Of a DNA stretch of 45,718 nucleotides, positions 36,844-45,647 are shown piece by piece; the stretch's first letter is position 1; each line of letters opens with the position of its first letter. Position numbers and translations under genes: made by a program. The notes beneath the pieces were generated by a model. It had not been told where the DNA came from. It worked only from the letters and a program-made list of their open reading frames with translations, and ran no database searches. This stretch comes from an uncultured Pelagibacteraceae bacterium (GTDB lineage: Bacteria > Pseudomonadota > Alphaproteobacteria > Pelagibacterales > Pelagibacteraceae), in NCBI GenBank assembly GCA_902596975.1, contig CACJWS010000010.1:1-45718 (forward strand). The letters are read 5' to 3'.

Positions 36844-38782
36844 AGGGAGAAACATAGAGAAAGGCAGAGTTATAACAAGGAGGATGTTTATACTTGCTGC
36901 AGCAAAAATATTACTTTTTGCTGGTATATCATCAAGATTATATAATTTACAAATTTCTGATAGAGAAAAATATGAAATTTTATCTGATAAAAATAGAATA
37001 CGTGAATGGAAAACTCCTCCGCAACGAGGCATCATTGTAGATAACTTTAATAAAGTACTAGCAAGCAACGATAGAGTTTTTCAGCTACACTTAATATTAG
37101 ATGAAATTAATGATTTTGATGTAACAATATTTAAAATTAAAAATATTATCGGATTAGAGCAGTTTGAAATTAAAAAATTATATAAAAAGAAGGAAAGATT
37201 AAAACCTTGGGATACATTGGTAGTTTCGGACAATTTAACTTGGGAACAATTCTCAAAAATTAATTTATATTTACATGAATTAGAAGGTGCAAAACCTGTA
37301 TTATCGACATCCAGGTTCTACCCTTATGCAAATGACTTAGTACATGTAGTTGGTTATGTTGGTGATGCCAGTCCAAAAGATCTTGAAAAACCTGAGATAA
37401 AAGAAAATTTTGTTCCAGGTCTAAAAGTAGGGAAATATGGAATAGAATATTCTCAAGAGAAAATGTTAATAGGTAATTATGGTATTAAAAGATATGAAGT
37501 CAATGCATCTGGAAAAAGAATAAGCCAAATAGATTATATTAAAGAAAGACAAGGCAATAAAGTTAACTTAACTATAGATATAGAAATTCAAAAATATGCC
37601 CAAGAGCTGCTTAAAGGAAAAGCAGGTTCAATATGCGCAATGGACATATATACCGGAGAAGTTGTTGCAATGGCATCATCACCAACTTATGATCCAAATA
37701 AATTTACACACGGAATTAATCAAAAAGATTGGCAAGAAATTAGAAATAATCCTCTAAAACCATTGATAAATAAGTCTATTGCAGGACTTTATTCTCCTGG
37801 TTCAACTTTTAAGCCATTAGTTGCTCTAGCAGCTCTTGAATATGGAATATTAGATCCCAATAAAACAATAAGATGCAAAGGTCATAAGCATCCATATGAA
37901 CTATATGGAGTTAAATATCATTGTTGGAAAAAAGAAGGTCACGGTTACATGAAGTTGAGAAATGCAATCAAACAATCTTGCGATATTTACTTTTATGAAA
38001 TGGCAAGATTACTAGGTGTTGATAAATTATCTATAATTGCAAAAAGATATGGACTAGGGACTAATGTACTTGGAGATCTTTATAACGACGAAAAAAATGG
38101 GTTGGTTCCAGATACTAAATGGAAGAGACGTGCATTGGAGCAAAGTTGGTATTTAGGAGAAACTGTTATCAATGGTATCGGACAAGGTTATATTCAAACT
38201 ACACCACTACAACTTTGTCTAATGACTGCACAAATTGCAAATGGAGGATATAAAATAAAGCCTCACATCGTAAAAGATGATACTATAAATTATAAGGACG
38301 TAATAAATAAAATTAAATTAGATCAATCTAATTTTCCATTGCATGAAAGAAATTACTTAGATGACATAAAAGTTGAGTTTTACCAAAGAATGTATCACAA
38401 AAAGTCTAATATTAATTTTGTTTTAGATGCAATGTTTGGCTCTACAAATGAGCAATATGGAACATCATACAGATCTCGTTACGACGATCCAAAGTACCAA
38501 TTCGCAGGGAAAACTGGGACATCACAGGTAAGAAGAATAACTGATCTTGATAGAGAACTAGATTTAGATACTGATCAAATTGAGTATAAAAAAAGAGACC
38601 ATGCATTGTATGTTGCTTTTGCGCCATATAAGGATCCACGATATGCAATAAGTGTTATTATTGAACACGGAGGCTCTGGAAGTAAAGCAGCCGCTCCGCT
38701 TGCAAGCAAATTGATCAAAAAAATTATCGACAGACATAAATTAAGAGAACAATTTAATAATGGAAATACAAGTTTAGCATAA
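36833..38782 (+). CDS. mrdA: Penicillin-binding protein 2 (elongation transpeptidase)
   Basis: The class B PBP that cross-links lateral peptidoglycan with RodA. The 649-aa protein has a short cytosolic N-terminus, a membrane segment at about 18-36, a dimerisation and pedestal region with TPPQRGIIVDNFNKVLASN, and the transpeptidase domain. Active-site motifs are STFK at 324-327, SCD at 382-384 (SxN position, Asp as is usual for PBP2) and KTG at 560-562. The ATG lies in the mreD 3' end. rodA overlaps its stop by one base. Confidence 0.96.
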   Translation: MLNRGRNIEKGRVITRRMFILAAAKILLFAGISSRLYNLQISDREKYEILSDKNRIREWKTPPQRGIIVDNFNKVLASNDRVFQLHLILDEINDFDVTIFKIKNIIGLEQFEIKKLYKKKERLKPWDTLVVSDNLTWEQFSKINLYLHELEGAKPVLSTSRFYPYANDLVHVVGYVGDASPKDLEKPEIKENFVPGLKVGKYGIEYSQEKMLIGNYGIKRYEVNASGKRISQIDYIKERQGNKVNLTIDIEIQKYAQELLKGKAGSICAMDIYTGEVVAMASSPTYDPNKFTHGINQKDWQEIRNNPLKPLINKSIAGLYSPGSTFKPLVALAALEYGILDPNKTIRCKGHKHPYELYGVKYHCWKKEGHGYMKLRNAIKQSCDIYFYEMARLLGVDKLSIIAKRYGLGTNVLGDLYNDEKNGLVPDTKWKRRALEQSWYLGETVINGIGQGYIQTTPLQLCLMTAQIANGGYKIKPHIVKDDTINYKDVINKIKLDQSNFPLHERNYLDDIKVEFYQRMYHKKSNINFVLDAMFGSTNEQYGTSYRSRYDDPKYQFAGKTGTSQVRRITDLDRELDLDTDQIEYKKRDHALYVAFAPYKDPRYAISVIIEHGGSGSKAAAPLASKLIKKIIDRHKLREQFNNGNTSLA

Positions 38783-39912
38783 TGTTAAGAGAGAGAATAC
38801 AATCTAGTAATTACAGTTTTATTGATAAGTTAAGATCTATTGATTATTTATTGATATTATTAATCATTGCTATTGGATCAATTAGTGTATTTGCAATTTA
38901 CTCAACAGAGGGAGGAAAATTTTCTTTTTATACTAAAAATCACATAATAAGATTATCTGTATTTTTTAGTTTATTTTTAGTCTTATCATTTGTCAGAGTT
39001 TCTATCTGGTATAAAAATGCTTACTTATTTTATATTGTTGGATTAGTTTTATTAATAACAGTTTTATTTTTTGGAATTTCAGCCTCAGGTGCAACAAGAT
39101 GGATAAACTTATACTTTCTAAATTTACAGCCTTCAGAGCTAATGAAAATTGCAGTAATAATATGTTTTGCAAGATATTATCATAGAATTCAAAGTTCAGA
39201 TATTCAAAGCTATAAGTTCTTAATTCAACCCATTATACTTTTAATTATTCCTTGTTATCTTGTAATACAGCAGCCTGATTTAGGGACTTCTATTTTAATT
39301 GCAGGTAGTGGTATCGCTATAATTTGGTTGGCAGGTCTTAATATTAAATATTTTGTTTATTCTGGATTGTTATTATTAGTATCGTTGCCTTTTGTTATTT
39401 CCATTTTAAAACCTTATCAAAAATCGAGAATTCTAACTTTCTTTAATCCTGATAGAGATCCCCTAGGAGCTGGATATCAAATAATTCAATCTAAAATAGC
39501 CATTGGATCTGGCGGTTTTTTTGGAAAAGGATATCTAAAAGGAACTCAAAGTTATCTCGAATTTTTACCTGAAAAACACACCGACTTTATATTTACACTT
39601 TTTTCAGAGGAGTTTGGGTTTCTTGGGTCAATTATACTTTTATTTTTATACATATTGTTAATTTATAGAATTATAAACGTTGGGCTAGTCTCAAGGAGTT
39701 TCTTTGCAAAATTATATTGCTTTGGTTTTGCTACAGCAATTTTTTTATATGTATTTGTTAACATAGCAATGGTTTTAGGAATGCTACCAATTGTTGGTGC
39801 ACCATTACCTATAATGTCTTATGGTGGATCATCTTTATTATCTATTATGTTGGGATTGAGTATAGTTATGAGTTGTAAAATTTATAATCAGGAACAGATA
39901 TCAGTCTATTAG
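38782..39912 (+). CDS. rodA: RodA, SEDS peptidoglycan glycosyltransferase
   Basis: Polymerises glycan strands with PBP2. The 376-aa polytopic protein has ten or so membrane segments and SEDS landmarks: GATRWINLYFLNLQPSELMKI, the QQPDLGTSILI block, DRDPLGAGYQIIQSKIAIGSGG with FGKGYLKGTQSYLEFLPE (HTDFIF follows), and the C-terminal MLPIVGAPLPIMSYGGSS. It is last in the mre cluster and meets the convergent phosphatase gene with zero spacer. Confidence 0.96.
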   Translation: MLRERIQSSNYSFIDKLRSIDYLLILLIIAIGSISVFAIYSTEGGKFSFYTKNHIIRLSVFFSLFLVLSFVRVSIWYKNAYLFYIVGLVLLITVLFFGISASGATRWINLYFLNLQPSELMKIAVIICFARYYHRIQSSDIQSYKFLIQPIILLIIPCYLVIQQPDLGTSILIAGSGIAIIWLAGLNIKYFVYSGLLLLVSLPFVISILKPYQKSRILTFFNPDRDPLGAGYQIIQSKIAIGSGGFFGKGYLKGTQSYLEFLPEKHTDFIFTLFSEEFGFLGSIILLFLYILLIYRIINVGLVSRSFFAKLYCFGFATAIFLYVFVNIAMVLGMLPIVGAPLPIMSYGGSSLLSIMLGLSIVMSCKIYNQEQISVY

Positions 39913-41202
39913 TTATTTTCCATCTATAGCAACAATTGTTAAATCATCTTTTTGTATGTGGCCAGCTCCCAAAATATCATCTATCATAGTTTTAAGTCTT
40001 TCATTAATTGGAGTTGATTGATATTTTTTAATGTAATTTTCAAATCCTTCAGATCCTAACATTTCTCCGCTTGGATTTTTTATCTCAGTAATTCCATCTG
40101 TAAAAATATACATTGAGCTTTTTTCAAAAGGAATGGTATGTTCGGGATATTTCGTTTTAGGCATGATACCCAAAGGTGGACCTGCTTCAGAAAAATTACT
40201 AAAAGTACCGTCAGCAGACAATATCAATGGGGGCTCATGACCTGCACTTGAAAGAAGTAGCTCTTTTTTATTTGAGTCGTATATTCCAATTAACATAGTA
40301 ACAAACATTCCTCTTGAGATAGTTTCACATATTTCATTGTTTAGTTGAAATAATAAATCTGATGCTGAAAGATTAGTTTTACTTAAACATCTATAAAGGC
40401 TTGATGCTTTTGACATCAACAAAGATGATTTAATACCTTTTCCAGATACATCAGCAACCCCAAATCCATATTTCCCATCTCCTAAATCTGAAAAATTATA
40501 AAAGTCACCCGAGACAACTTTTGCTGGTATGTTGATACCTGAAATAGGAAAGTCTTTATCTTTGTTTTTAGACAATAAAGATCTTTGAATCTCTCCTACT
40601 ATTTCCACTTCTTTTTGAATTTTATTTTTTTCAACCATTTCTTTTGCCATTTTTGCATTTCTAATTGCTAGTGCAGCTGGAGCAGAAAGTGTTTCTAAAA
40701 GTTTTCTATCATCTTCTATAAATAGTTTGTCTTGAGTTTTCTTATTTAAACAATGAATAACCCCAATACATTCATTTGCAGCAATCAATGGTGAACACAA
40801 AACTGAATATGTTGTAAAGTTTGTTTTATTATCTAAGTCAAAATAAAATTCTGCGATTTCTCTTACATCTTTTCTAACATTTCCTACACGAATACATTTT
40901 CTTTGCTGAACAGCTTTACCCATAACACCATCTTTTAGATCTAATTCGTATTCATCCAAATAATCTTGATGAAGTGATGCAATACATTCAAACTTTTTCT
41001 TTTGCTCATTTATCAAAAAAATGTTTGCAGCTTCCGCATTCAGTCTTGCAATTATAACTCTTAATGCATTCATTAGGGTGTCGTTTAAATCAAGAGATAA
41101 AGCAAAGTCTTGATTCATTTTCGTTACAAGTTCTAAGTCGACATTAACTTGTTCAGCTTCTTTTTTAGGCTCGATCGGTTTTTTTGATTTAAATAAAAAC
41201 AT
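39913..41202 (-). CDS. GAF-domain SpoIIE/RsbU-type PP2C serine phosphatase
   Basis: A predicted signal-responsive phosphatase of the partner-switching type, which dephosphorylates anti-anti-sigma (STAS) proteins. The 429-aa protein has an N-terminal charged tail, a GAF sensor domain at about 25-185, a short coiled linker (185-212, MAKEMVEKNKIQKEVEIVGEI split over this span) and a SpoIIE-type PP2C domain from 213. Metal-binding Asp233 (SGDFY) and Asp251 (ADVSGKG) are visible, then SAGHEPPL and FTDGITE. No anti-sigma kinase or STAS protein is adjacent. No membrane segment. Ligand and partner are unknown. Confidence 0.9.
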   Translation of the reverse strand: MFLFKSKKPIEPKKEAEQVNVDLELVTKMNQDFALSLDLNDTLMNALRVIIARLNAEAANIFLINEQKKKFECIASLHQDYLDEYELDLKDGVMGKAVQQRKCIRVGNVRKDVREIAEFYFDLDNKTNFTTYSVLCSPLIAANECIGVIHCLNKKTQDKLFIEDDRKLLETLSAPAALAIRNAKMAKEMVEKNKIQKEVEIVGEIQRSLLSKNKDKDFPISGINIPAKVVSGDFYNFSDLGDGKYGFGVADVSGKGIKSSLLMSKASSLYRCLSKTNLSASDLLFQLNNEICETISRGMFVTMLIGIYDSNKKELLLSSAGHEPPLILSADGTFSNFSEAGPPLGIMPKTKYPEHTIPFEKSSMYIFTDGITEIKNPSGEMLGSEGFENYIKKYQSTPINERLKTMIDDILGAGHIQKDDLTIVAIDGK

Positions 41203-41215
41203 TTATTTAACTAGT

Positions 41216-41245
41216 ATTTTAAGCAATTTTTGATAAATTTTTCAA
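41216..41245 (-). promoter_or_regulatory. Possible promoter for the GAF/SpoIIE phosphatase
   Basis: On the minus strand TTGAAA (41245-41240) and TAAAAT (41221-41216, 5/6) are 18 bp apart; the start would fall about 7 nt before the ATG. It shares the 168-bp divergent gap with the pilD promoter region. Confidence 0.38.
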
Positions 41246-41261
41246 CAATGGAGATTATAAT
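41230..41261 (+). promoter_or_regulatory. Possible pilD promoter
   Basis: A consensus TATAAT at 41256-41261 has TTGATA (41230-41235) upstream, but with a long 20-bp spacer. Transcription would start near 41268, about 100 nt before the GTG start of pilD, an unusually long leader for this genome. Confidence 0.35.
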
Positions 41262-41361
41262 TAATACACCTAATTTATACATTCACCTACAAGATGCAGT
41301 TCTAATGGTTCAATATGTAATTGATGGATTAATCCACATAACATCAAACATTAAATTATAA
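41248..41361 (+). CDS. Possible 37-residue ORF upstream of pilD (doubtful)
   Basis: In the 168-bp gap between the phosphatase and pilD an ATG opens a 37-codon frame reading MEIIINTPNLYIHLQDAVLM and on to a TAA 9 bp before the pilD GTG. A second in-frame ATG is at 41305. The composition is protein-like and not obviously random. Against it, a perfect TATAAT (41256-41261) lies within its first codons, so if that is the promoter the full ORF is not transcribed. There is no Shine-Dalgarno. It could be a leader peptide coupled to pilD. I do not recognise it. Confidence 0.25.
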   Translation: MEIIINTPNLYIHLQDAVLMVQYVIDGLIHITSNIKL

Positions 41362-41370
41362 TCAGTTTCT

Positions 41371-42132
41371 GTGGATCTAATATTTGTAATTATTCTTGGG
41401 GGCCTTTGGGGCAGTTTTGCAAATGTTTGTATTTATAGACTCCCTATAGGCAAAGGTGTTGTATCAGGAAGATCATTTTGTCCAAACTGTAAAAAATTAA
41501 TTACTTGGAAAGATAATATTCCTATAATTTCATTTCTATTTTTAAACGGCAAATGTAGAAGCTGTAGAAAAAAAATTTCATTTCAGTATTTAATAGTTGA
41601 GCTAATTACTATTATTTATTTTTTGGGGATTTATTATTTATTTGGTATTAGCTTAACTACCTTATTTTTTTTAATTTTAGGTTTATCTCTTATAATAATT
41701 TTCTTCATAGACCTCAAACATTACATCATTCCTAATGTTTTAACTTTTTCTTTGATGATAATTGGTTTTATAAAATCATTTGATCCAAATTTAAATCCAA
41801 TTTTCCCGAATTATATTAATTCTCTAATTGGAGGAATTTTTGGTTACTTGATTATTTGGTCTATAATTTATTTCTATAAACAAATTAGAAAAAAAGAGGG
41901 CATGGGTTTAGGAGATGCAAAACTTTTGTCAGCAATTGGTTTTTGGTTTGGATGGATATCAATACCTTTTATAATATTTTTATCCTCTGTAATAGCTTTA
42001 TTAAGTGTTATTCCAAGTTTGTTGAAACGTTCAAAATCTCTGTCTTCACAAATTCCTTTTGGACCATATATAATCATTGGAACATTAGTTTATCTTTTTT
42101 TTGAAAATAACTTTAAATCACTTTTATTTTAA
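41371..42132 (+). CDS. pilD: Prepilin peptidase / N-methyltransferase (A24 family)
   Basis: Cleaves and methylates type IV pilin or pseudopilin leaders in the inner membrane. The 253-aa protein starts at GTG (41371), which begins the first membrane segment. The N-terminal methyltransferase-like cytosolic loop has the zinc-type pairs Cys37/Cys40 (CPNC) and Cys62/Cys65 (CRSC). The aspartyl protease residues are Asp114 (FFIDLKHYIIPN) and Asp182 in the GxGD-type GMGLGDAKL. About seven or eight membrane segments are seen. No pilin or secretion gene is adjacent, so its substrates are elsewhere. Confidence 0.93.
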   Translation: MDLIFVIILGGLWGSFANVCIYRLPIGKGVVSGRSFCPNCKKLITWKDNIPIISFLFLNGKCRSCRKKISFQYLIVELITIIYFLGIYYLFGISLTTLFFLILGLSLIIIFFIDLKHYIIPNVLTFSLMIIGFIKSFDPNLNPIFPNYINSLIGGIFGYLIIWSIIYFYKQIRKKEGMGLGDAKLLSAIGFWFGWISIPFIIFLSSVIALLSVIPSLLKRSKSLSSQIPFGPYIIIGTLVYLFFENNFKSLLF

Positions 42133-42174
42133 AGATTTTAATGACAAACAGTCCCTAGAACTATTTCTTTAAAA

Positions 42175-44754
42175 ATGTTTAAGTATTCAAATATGAGATA
42201 TTGTCTAATATTTTTATCTGTCATTATTTATAATCAATTTTTTTTAAATATTAGCAAAGCTGAAGATATAACAATTTCATCCAATCACTCTAGTCAAATT
42301 GTTATGTCAAATAACGACACACTTACTGTTAATGCTGATGTTACAGTTGATACAAGTGCAGCAGAACCTGTAGAATTAGAAGGCCATTCTTTTTCAACGA
42401 GTTCAACTACCATAACTAATAATGGCACAATTATTGGAACGACTAAAGGAATTGAAGCAGATCAATCAACAGACTTTAGTATAGACAATTCTGGAACAGT
42501 ATCGGTGAGTGATAGTGCTAATAGTCCTGGTTCAGCACTTTCATTGCAACAATCAAGGGGTACTGTATCTATTGTAAATAGTGGAACAATAGAATCTGAA
42601 CGTGCAGATACTATTAAATTACACCCTTCTTTTGGTACTGTAACAATTAATAATTCTGGAAGTATTACTTCTTCAAAAGATAGAACAATAAATTTTGGCC
42701 AACATGCTAACGCAGGGACAATAACAAATTCTGGTACTATTTCGGGTAGAGCTAATACTCTCTACATATATTCATCTGGAACCGACTATTCAGCTGGCAC
42801 TATTACAAATTCTGGGACGATCACTGCAACAGGAGGAAATGGATTTGAAATTAATAATGTAAACGATGTTACTATTACTAACACTGGTACTATATCTGCA
42901 ACAGGAGATGCAATTTATAATATTGGCGACAATAGTTCTAATGGAAACATAATTGTAAATAAAGGAACAATATCAAGTGGTTCAAGCAATCATGATTTAG
43001 TAGTGAAAACAAATGTAGGTCTTGAATCTCTAACAAATGATCAAGGAGGAAATGATGCTTTGAAATTGGAAGGCTATCTTCCAGTAAATTACGTCTTCCT
43101 AGCAAACAGCACAACTGATTATGGTAAGTTAGCTGTTGATCTGCAAAATGGTGCAACTACTTTCAGTATTAGCACAGATTCTGTTTTATCAGCTGGAACT
43201 TATACTTCTGTAATAACAGGAGTTTCTTCTAGTAGATTTACTGCTGGCTCTACAGGAACAATAACTGTAACAAACGGAAAGTTTAATTGGACACTTACAG
43301 AAACATCTTCAGGAAGCACGAATTGGAATTTAGTTGTTACAAATTTTGATAATGATGCTCCAACTCTATCATCTTCAAGTCCATCTGATAATGCAACAGA
43401 AGTTGCAATAAATGCAAATATAGTTCTAACTTTTAGTGAGGTGGTTGATGCTGAAAGTGGAAATATTACTATTAAAAGAACTTCTGATGACAGCACTATT
43501 GAAACAATTGATGTTACTGGAGCTAAAGTTAGTGGCAGTGGCTCAACAGCGATTACTATTAATCCAAGCACAGATTTAACGGCTGATATCGATTACTATA
43601 TTTTAATAGATGCTACAGCTTTTGACGACACTAATGGAAATTCATATGCAGGCATATCAAGCACAACTGCTTTAAATTTTTCTACGAAACCTGGTGAAGT
43701 TTTTAATGAAACTGTAAAAACTCTTACAAAAAATCAAACCGTAGCTGCTATAAATTCTTTAAACCAGTCGTTAAATAGAATTTCAGGACGAATGAATTAT
43801 ATTAGATCTACAAATAATAATTCCTCAAATCAAAATATAAGATTAGCAATGAATTTTGATAATCAATTATTAGCTCAACAAATAAATTCACTTTCGGCAA
43901 AACTAATTAAAAAAGAGAAAAAGACCGAAAAATGGGGAGTTTGGAGTGAAGGTAGTATATCATTTGGTAGAATAGGGCAGCAAGATGGGAATTTAGGTCA
44001 AGATATCCATAGTGACGGAATTACTTTTGGAATTGATAAGAAAATAAATGAAGATAAGACTATTGGTTTTGCAATCAATAAATCATGGCAAGAAACTGAA
44101 GTAGGTAGCAATGAAGCAAATATGGATACTGCCACAATAAGCATTATGAATTACACAACTTTTAAAATTGAAGACAAAAGATTTTTTGAAATGGTTACTG
44201 GCATTGGAGAAATGGATATAGATTTAAGCAGAGATGTTACAAGTGGAAAAAATAAAGGAGATAGAAAAGGAAACCAACTCTTTGGAAGCTTTACTTACTT
44301 GTTAGAACCTGATGTCGAAATTGTAGGTAGAAATTTAAATTATTATTCAAGACTTGATTTAGGATTTACTCAACTAAAGGCATATACAGAAACAGGTGAT
44401 GGAACAGCTGTAAGTTACAAAAAACAAAATGTTAAAAGCGCATCACTATCTGCAGGTTTAAATTTAAGTAAAGTCATTGAGAATGAAAAAGGTATATTTG
44501 AACCATCTTTAAAATTTGAATTAGGAAAAGATAAAACAATCAATTCACTATCAGAGGCTTATTATATTAATAATTCCTCTGAAATTTTTAGTAATGCTAT
44601 AGGTGATCAAAATTCTGGGCATTTATTGTTGAATTTAGGAATTGGGGCAAAACTCAACAATAATTTAACCATAAATGCATCATATGAGCACTATAGAAGT
44701 AGTGATGATGCTTTTAATAATAATTTTTCAATTTATTTAAGAAAACCCTTATAA
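42175..44754 (+). CDS. Large type V autotransporter-like surface protein
   Basis: The 859-aa predicted outer-membrane autotransporter has a signal peptide at about 1-29 (cleavage after SKA; the start could also be Met7). A passenger beta-helix region (30-290) carries eight NSGTI-like rungs. A linker is followed by an Ig-like (SbsA/Big_5-type) module at about 394-505, starting APTLSSSSPSDNATEV and ending NGNSYAG. A helical stretch (505-582) precedes a C-terminal beta-barrel (about 585-859) starting WGVWSEGSISFGRIG. No cysteine follows the signal peptide. The last residues, FSIYLRKPL, lack the usual terminal Phe. Function (adhesion, defence or other) cannot be read. Confidence 0.82.
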   Translation: MFKYSNMRYCLIFLSVIIYNQFFLNISKAEDITISSNHSSQIVMSNNDTLTVNADVTVDTSAAEPVELEGHSFSTSSTTITNNGTIIGTTKGIEADQSTDFSIDNSGTVSVSDSANSPGSALSLQQSRGTVSIVNSGTIESERADTIKLHPSFGTVTINNSGSITSSKDRTINFGQHANAGTITNSGTISGRANTLYIYSSGTDYSAGTITNSGTITATGGNGFEINNVNDVTITNTGTISATGDAIYNIGDNSSNGNIIVNKGTISSGSSNHDLVVKTNVGLESLTNDQGGNDALKLEGYLPVNYVFLANSTTDYGKLAVDLQNGATTFSISTDSVLSAGTYTSVITGVSSSRFTAGSTGTITVTNGKFNWTLTETSSGSTNWNLVVTNFDNDAPTLSSSSPSDNATEVAINANIVLTFSEVVDAESGNITIKRTSDDSTIETIDVTGAKVSGSGSTAITINPSTDLTADIDYYILIDATAFDDTNGNSYAGISSTTALNFSTKPGEVFNETVKTLTKNQTVAAINSLNQSLNRISGRMNYIRSTNNNSSNQNIRLAMNFDNQLLAQQINSLSAKLIKKEKKTEKWGVWSEGSISFGRIGQQDGNLGQDIHSDGITFGIDKKINEDKTIGFAINKSWQETEVGSNEANMDTATISIMNYTTFKIEDKRFFEMVTGIGEMDIDLSRDVTSGKNKGDRKGNQLFGSFTYLLEPDVEIVGRNLNYYSRLDLGFTQLKAYTETGDGTAVSYKKQNVKSASLSAGLNLSKVIENEKGIFEPSLKFELGKDKTINSLSEAYYINNSSEIFSNAIGDQNSGHLLLNLGIGAKLNNNLTINASYEHYRSSDDAFNNNFSIYLRKPL
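42415..42975 (+). repeat. Eight-rung NSGTI-type repeat array inside the autotransporter
   Basis: Codons 81-267 contain NNGTI, NSGTV, NSGTI, NSGSI, NSGTI, NSGTI, NTGTI and NKGTI at about residues 82, 105, 135, 160, 185, 212, 236 and 262. The spacing is 23-30 residues (mean about 26), as expected for successive beta-helix coils. DNA repeats are diverged, so this is a protein-level repeat. Confidence 0.85.
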
Positions 44755-44762
44755 TCAAAATT

Positions 44763-45647
44763 ATGTTTAACGAAATAATAGCTAACACATCTAAAATTAT
44801 AATTTCTAATGCAGATAAAATTAAATTGACATTGGCTGCAATATTTTCTGAAGGAAGTATTTTAATAGAAGATTATCCTGGGTCAGGGAAAACTACATTT
44901 GCAAAAGCTATTACTCAAAATCTTGGTCTTAACTTTAAAAGGATACAGTTTACATCTGATTTATTACCCAGTGATATTCTTGGATTTAATATTCTTTCAG
45001 ATGGGAAGTTAAACTTTCAACAAGGTCCAATTTTTACAAATATAGTTTTAGCTGATGAACTAAATCGCGGAAGTCCGAAATCGCAAAGTGCATTCCTAGA
45101 GGCAATGGAAGAAAAAAATGTTTCTATAGATGGTGAAAGTTATAAACTGCCAGAACCATTTTTTGTTATTGCTACTCAAAATCCTATGGATTCTTCAGGC
45201 ACAAGTTCTTTACCAGATTCTCAGCTTGATAGATTTATGATTTCATTTTCTTTATCTGATCTAAATGAAAACGATAAAATTTTGATGTTAAAAAATACAA
45301 GTAAATTAAATGGTGCTTCATCAAAAGCTGTTGATTGGGAAATAATCAAACGAAAAAAAGATCAACTAACTGTAAAAGATGAAATTTATAAATATGTTGT
45401 TGAAATAGAGCAGGTAATTCAAACGCTTGATCAAAAAATTTATATTTCTGCAAGATGTTTAAAGCAAATCTTAGATTTAGCTAAGGGTTGGGCAATTATT
45501 CATGAAAAAGATTATGTAACTCATCAAGATATTAAGGAAACTCTGCCTTACATATTAAGACATAGAATTAAATTTCTTAACCAGGAGGATAAGATGAGCT
45601 TCATTAATGAGGAAATACTTCAAAAAATTAAAATAACCAATGGTTAA
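44763..45647 (+). CDS. MoxR-family AAA+ ATPase
   Basis: MoxR ATPases are chaperone-like partners of VWA or DUF58 proteins in maturation of metalloenzymes or envelope complexes. The 294-aa protein has Walker A PGSGKTT (39-45), Walker B VLADELNRG with Asp98-Glu99, the sensor-1 region FVIATQNPMDSSGT, SQLDRFMISF, and the lid domain ending LRHRIKF. Its 3' end overlaps the next gene by 8 bp. It starts 8 bp after the autotransporter, so the two may be co-transcribed. Confidence 0.93.
   Translation: MFNEIIANTSKIIISNADKIKLTLAAIFSEGSILIEDYPGSGKTTFAKAITQNLGLNFKRIQFTSDLLPSDILGFNILSDGKLNFQQGPIFTNIVLADELNRGSPKSQSAFLEAMEEKNVSIDGESYKLPEPFFVIATQNPMDSSGTSSLPDSQLDRFMISFSLSDLNENDKILMLKNTSKLNGASSKAVDWEIIKRKKDQLTVKDEIYKYVVEIEQVIQTLDQKIYISARCLKQILDLAKGWAIIHEKDYVTHQDIKETLPYILRHRIKFLNQEDKMSFINEEILQKIKITNG

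Noticed and set aside
42415..42975. Regular DNA repeat spacing that might suggest a CRISPR or tandem-repeat array
   Set aside because: The periodicity is at the protein level (about 26 residues), the DNA units diverge, and there are no identical repeats with unique spacers or cas genes.
43200..43571. 123-codon minus-strand ORF inside the autotransporter
   Set aside because: It lies opposite the Ser/Thr-rich coding sequence and has no Shine-Dalgarno or homologous pattern. Low-complexity codons on the other strand keep antisense frames open.
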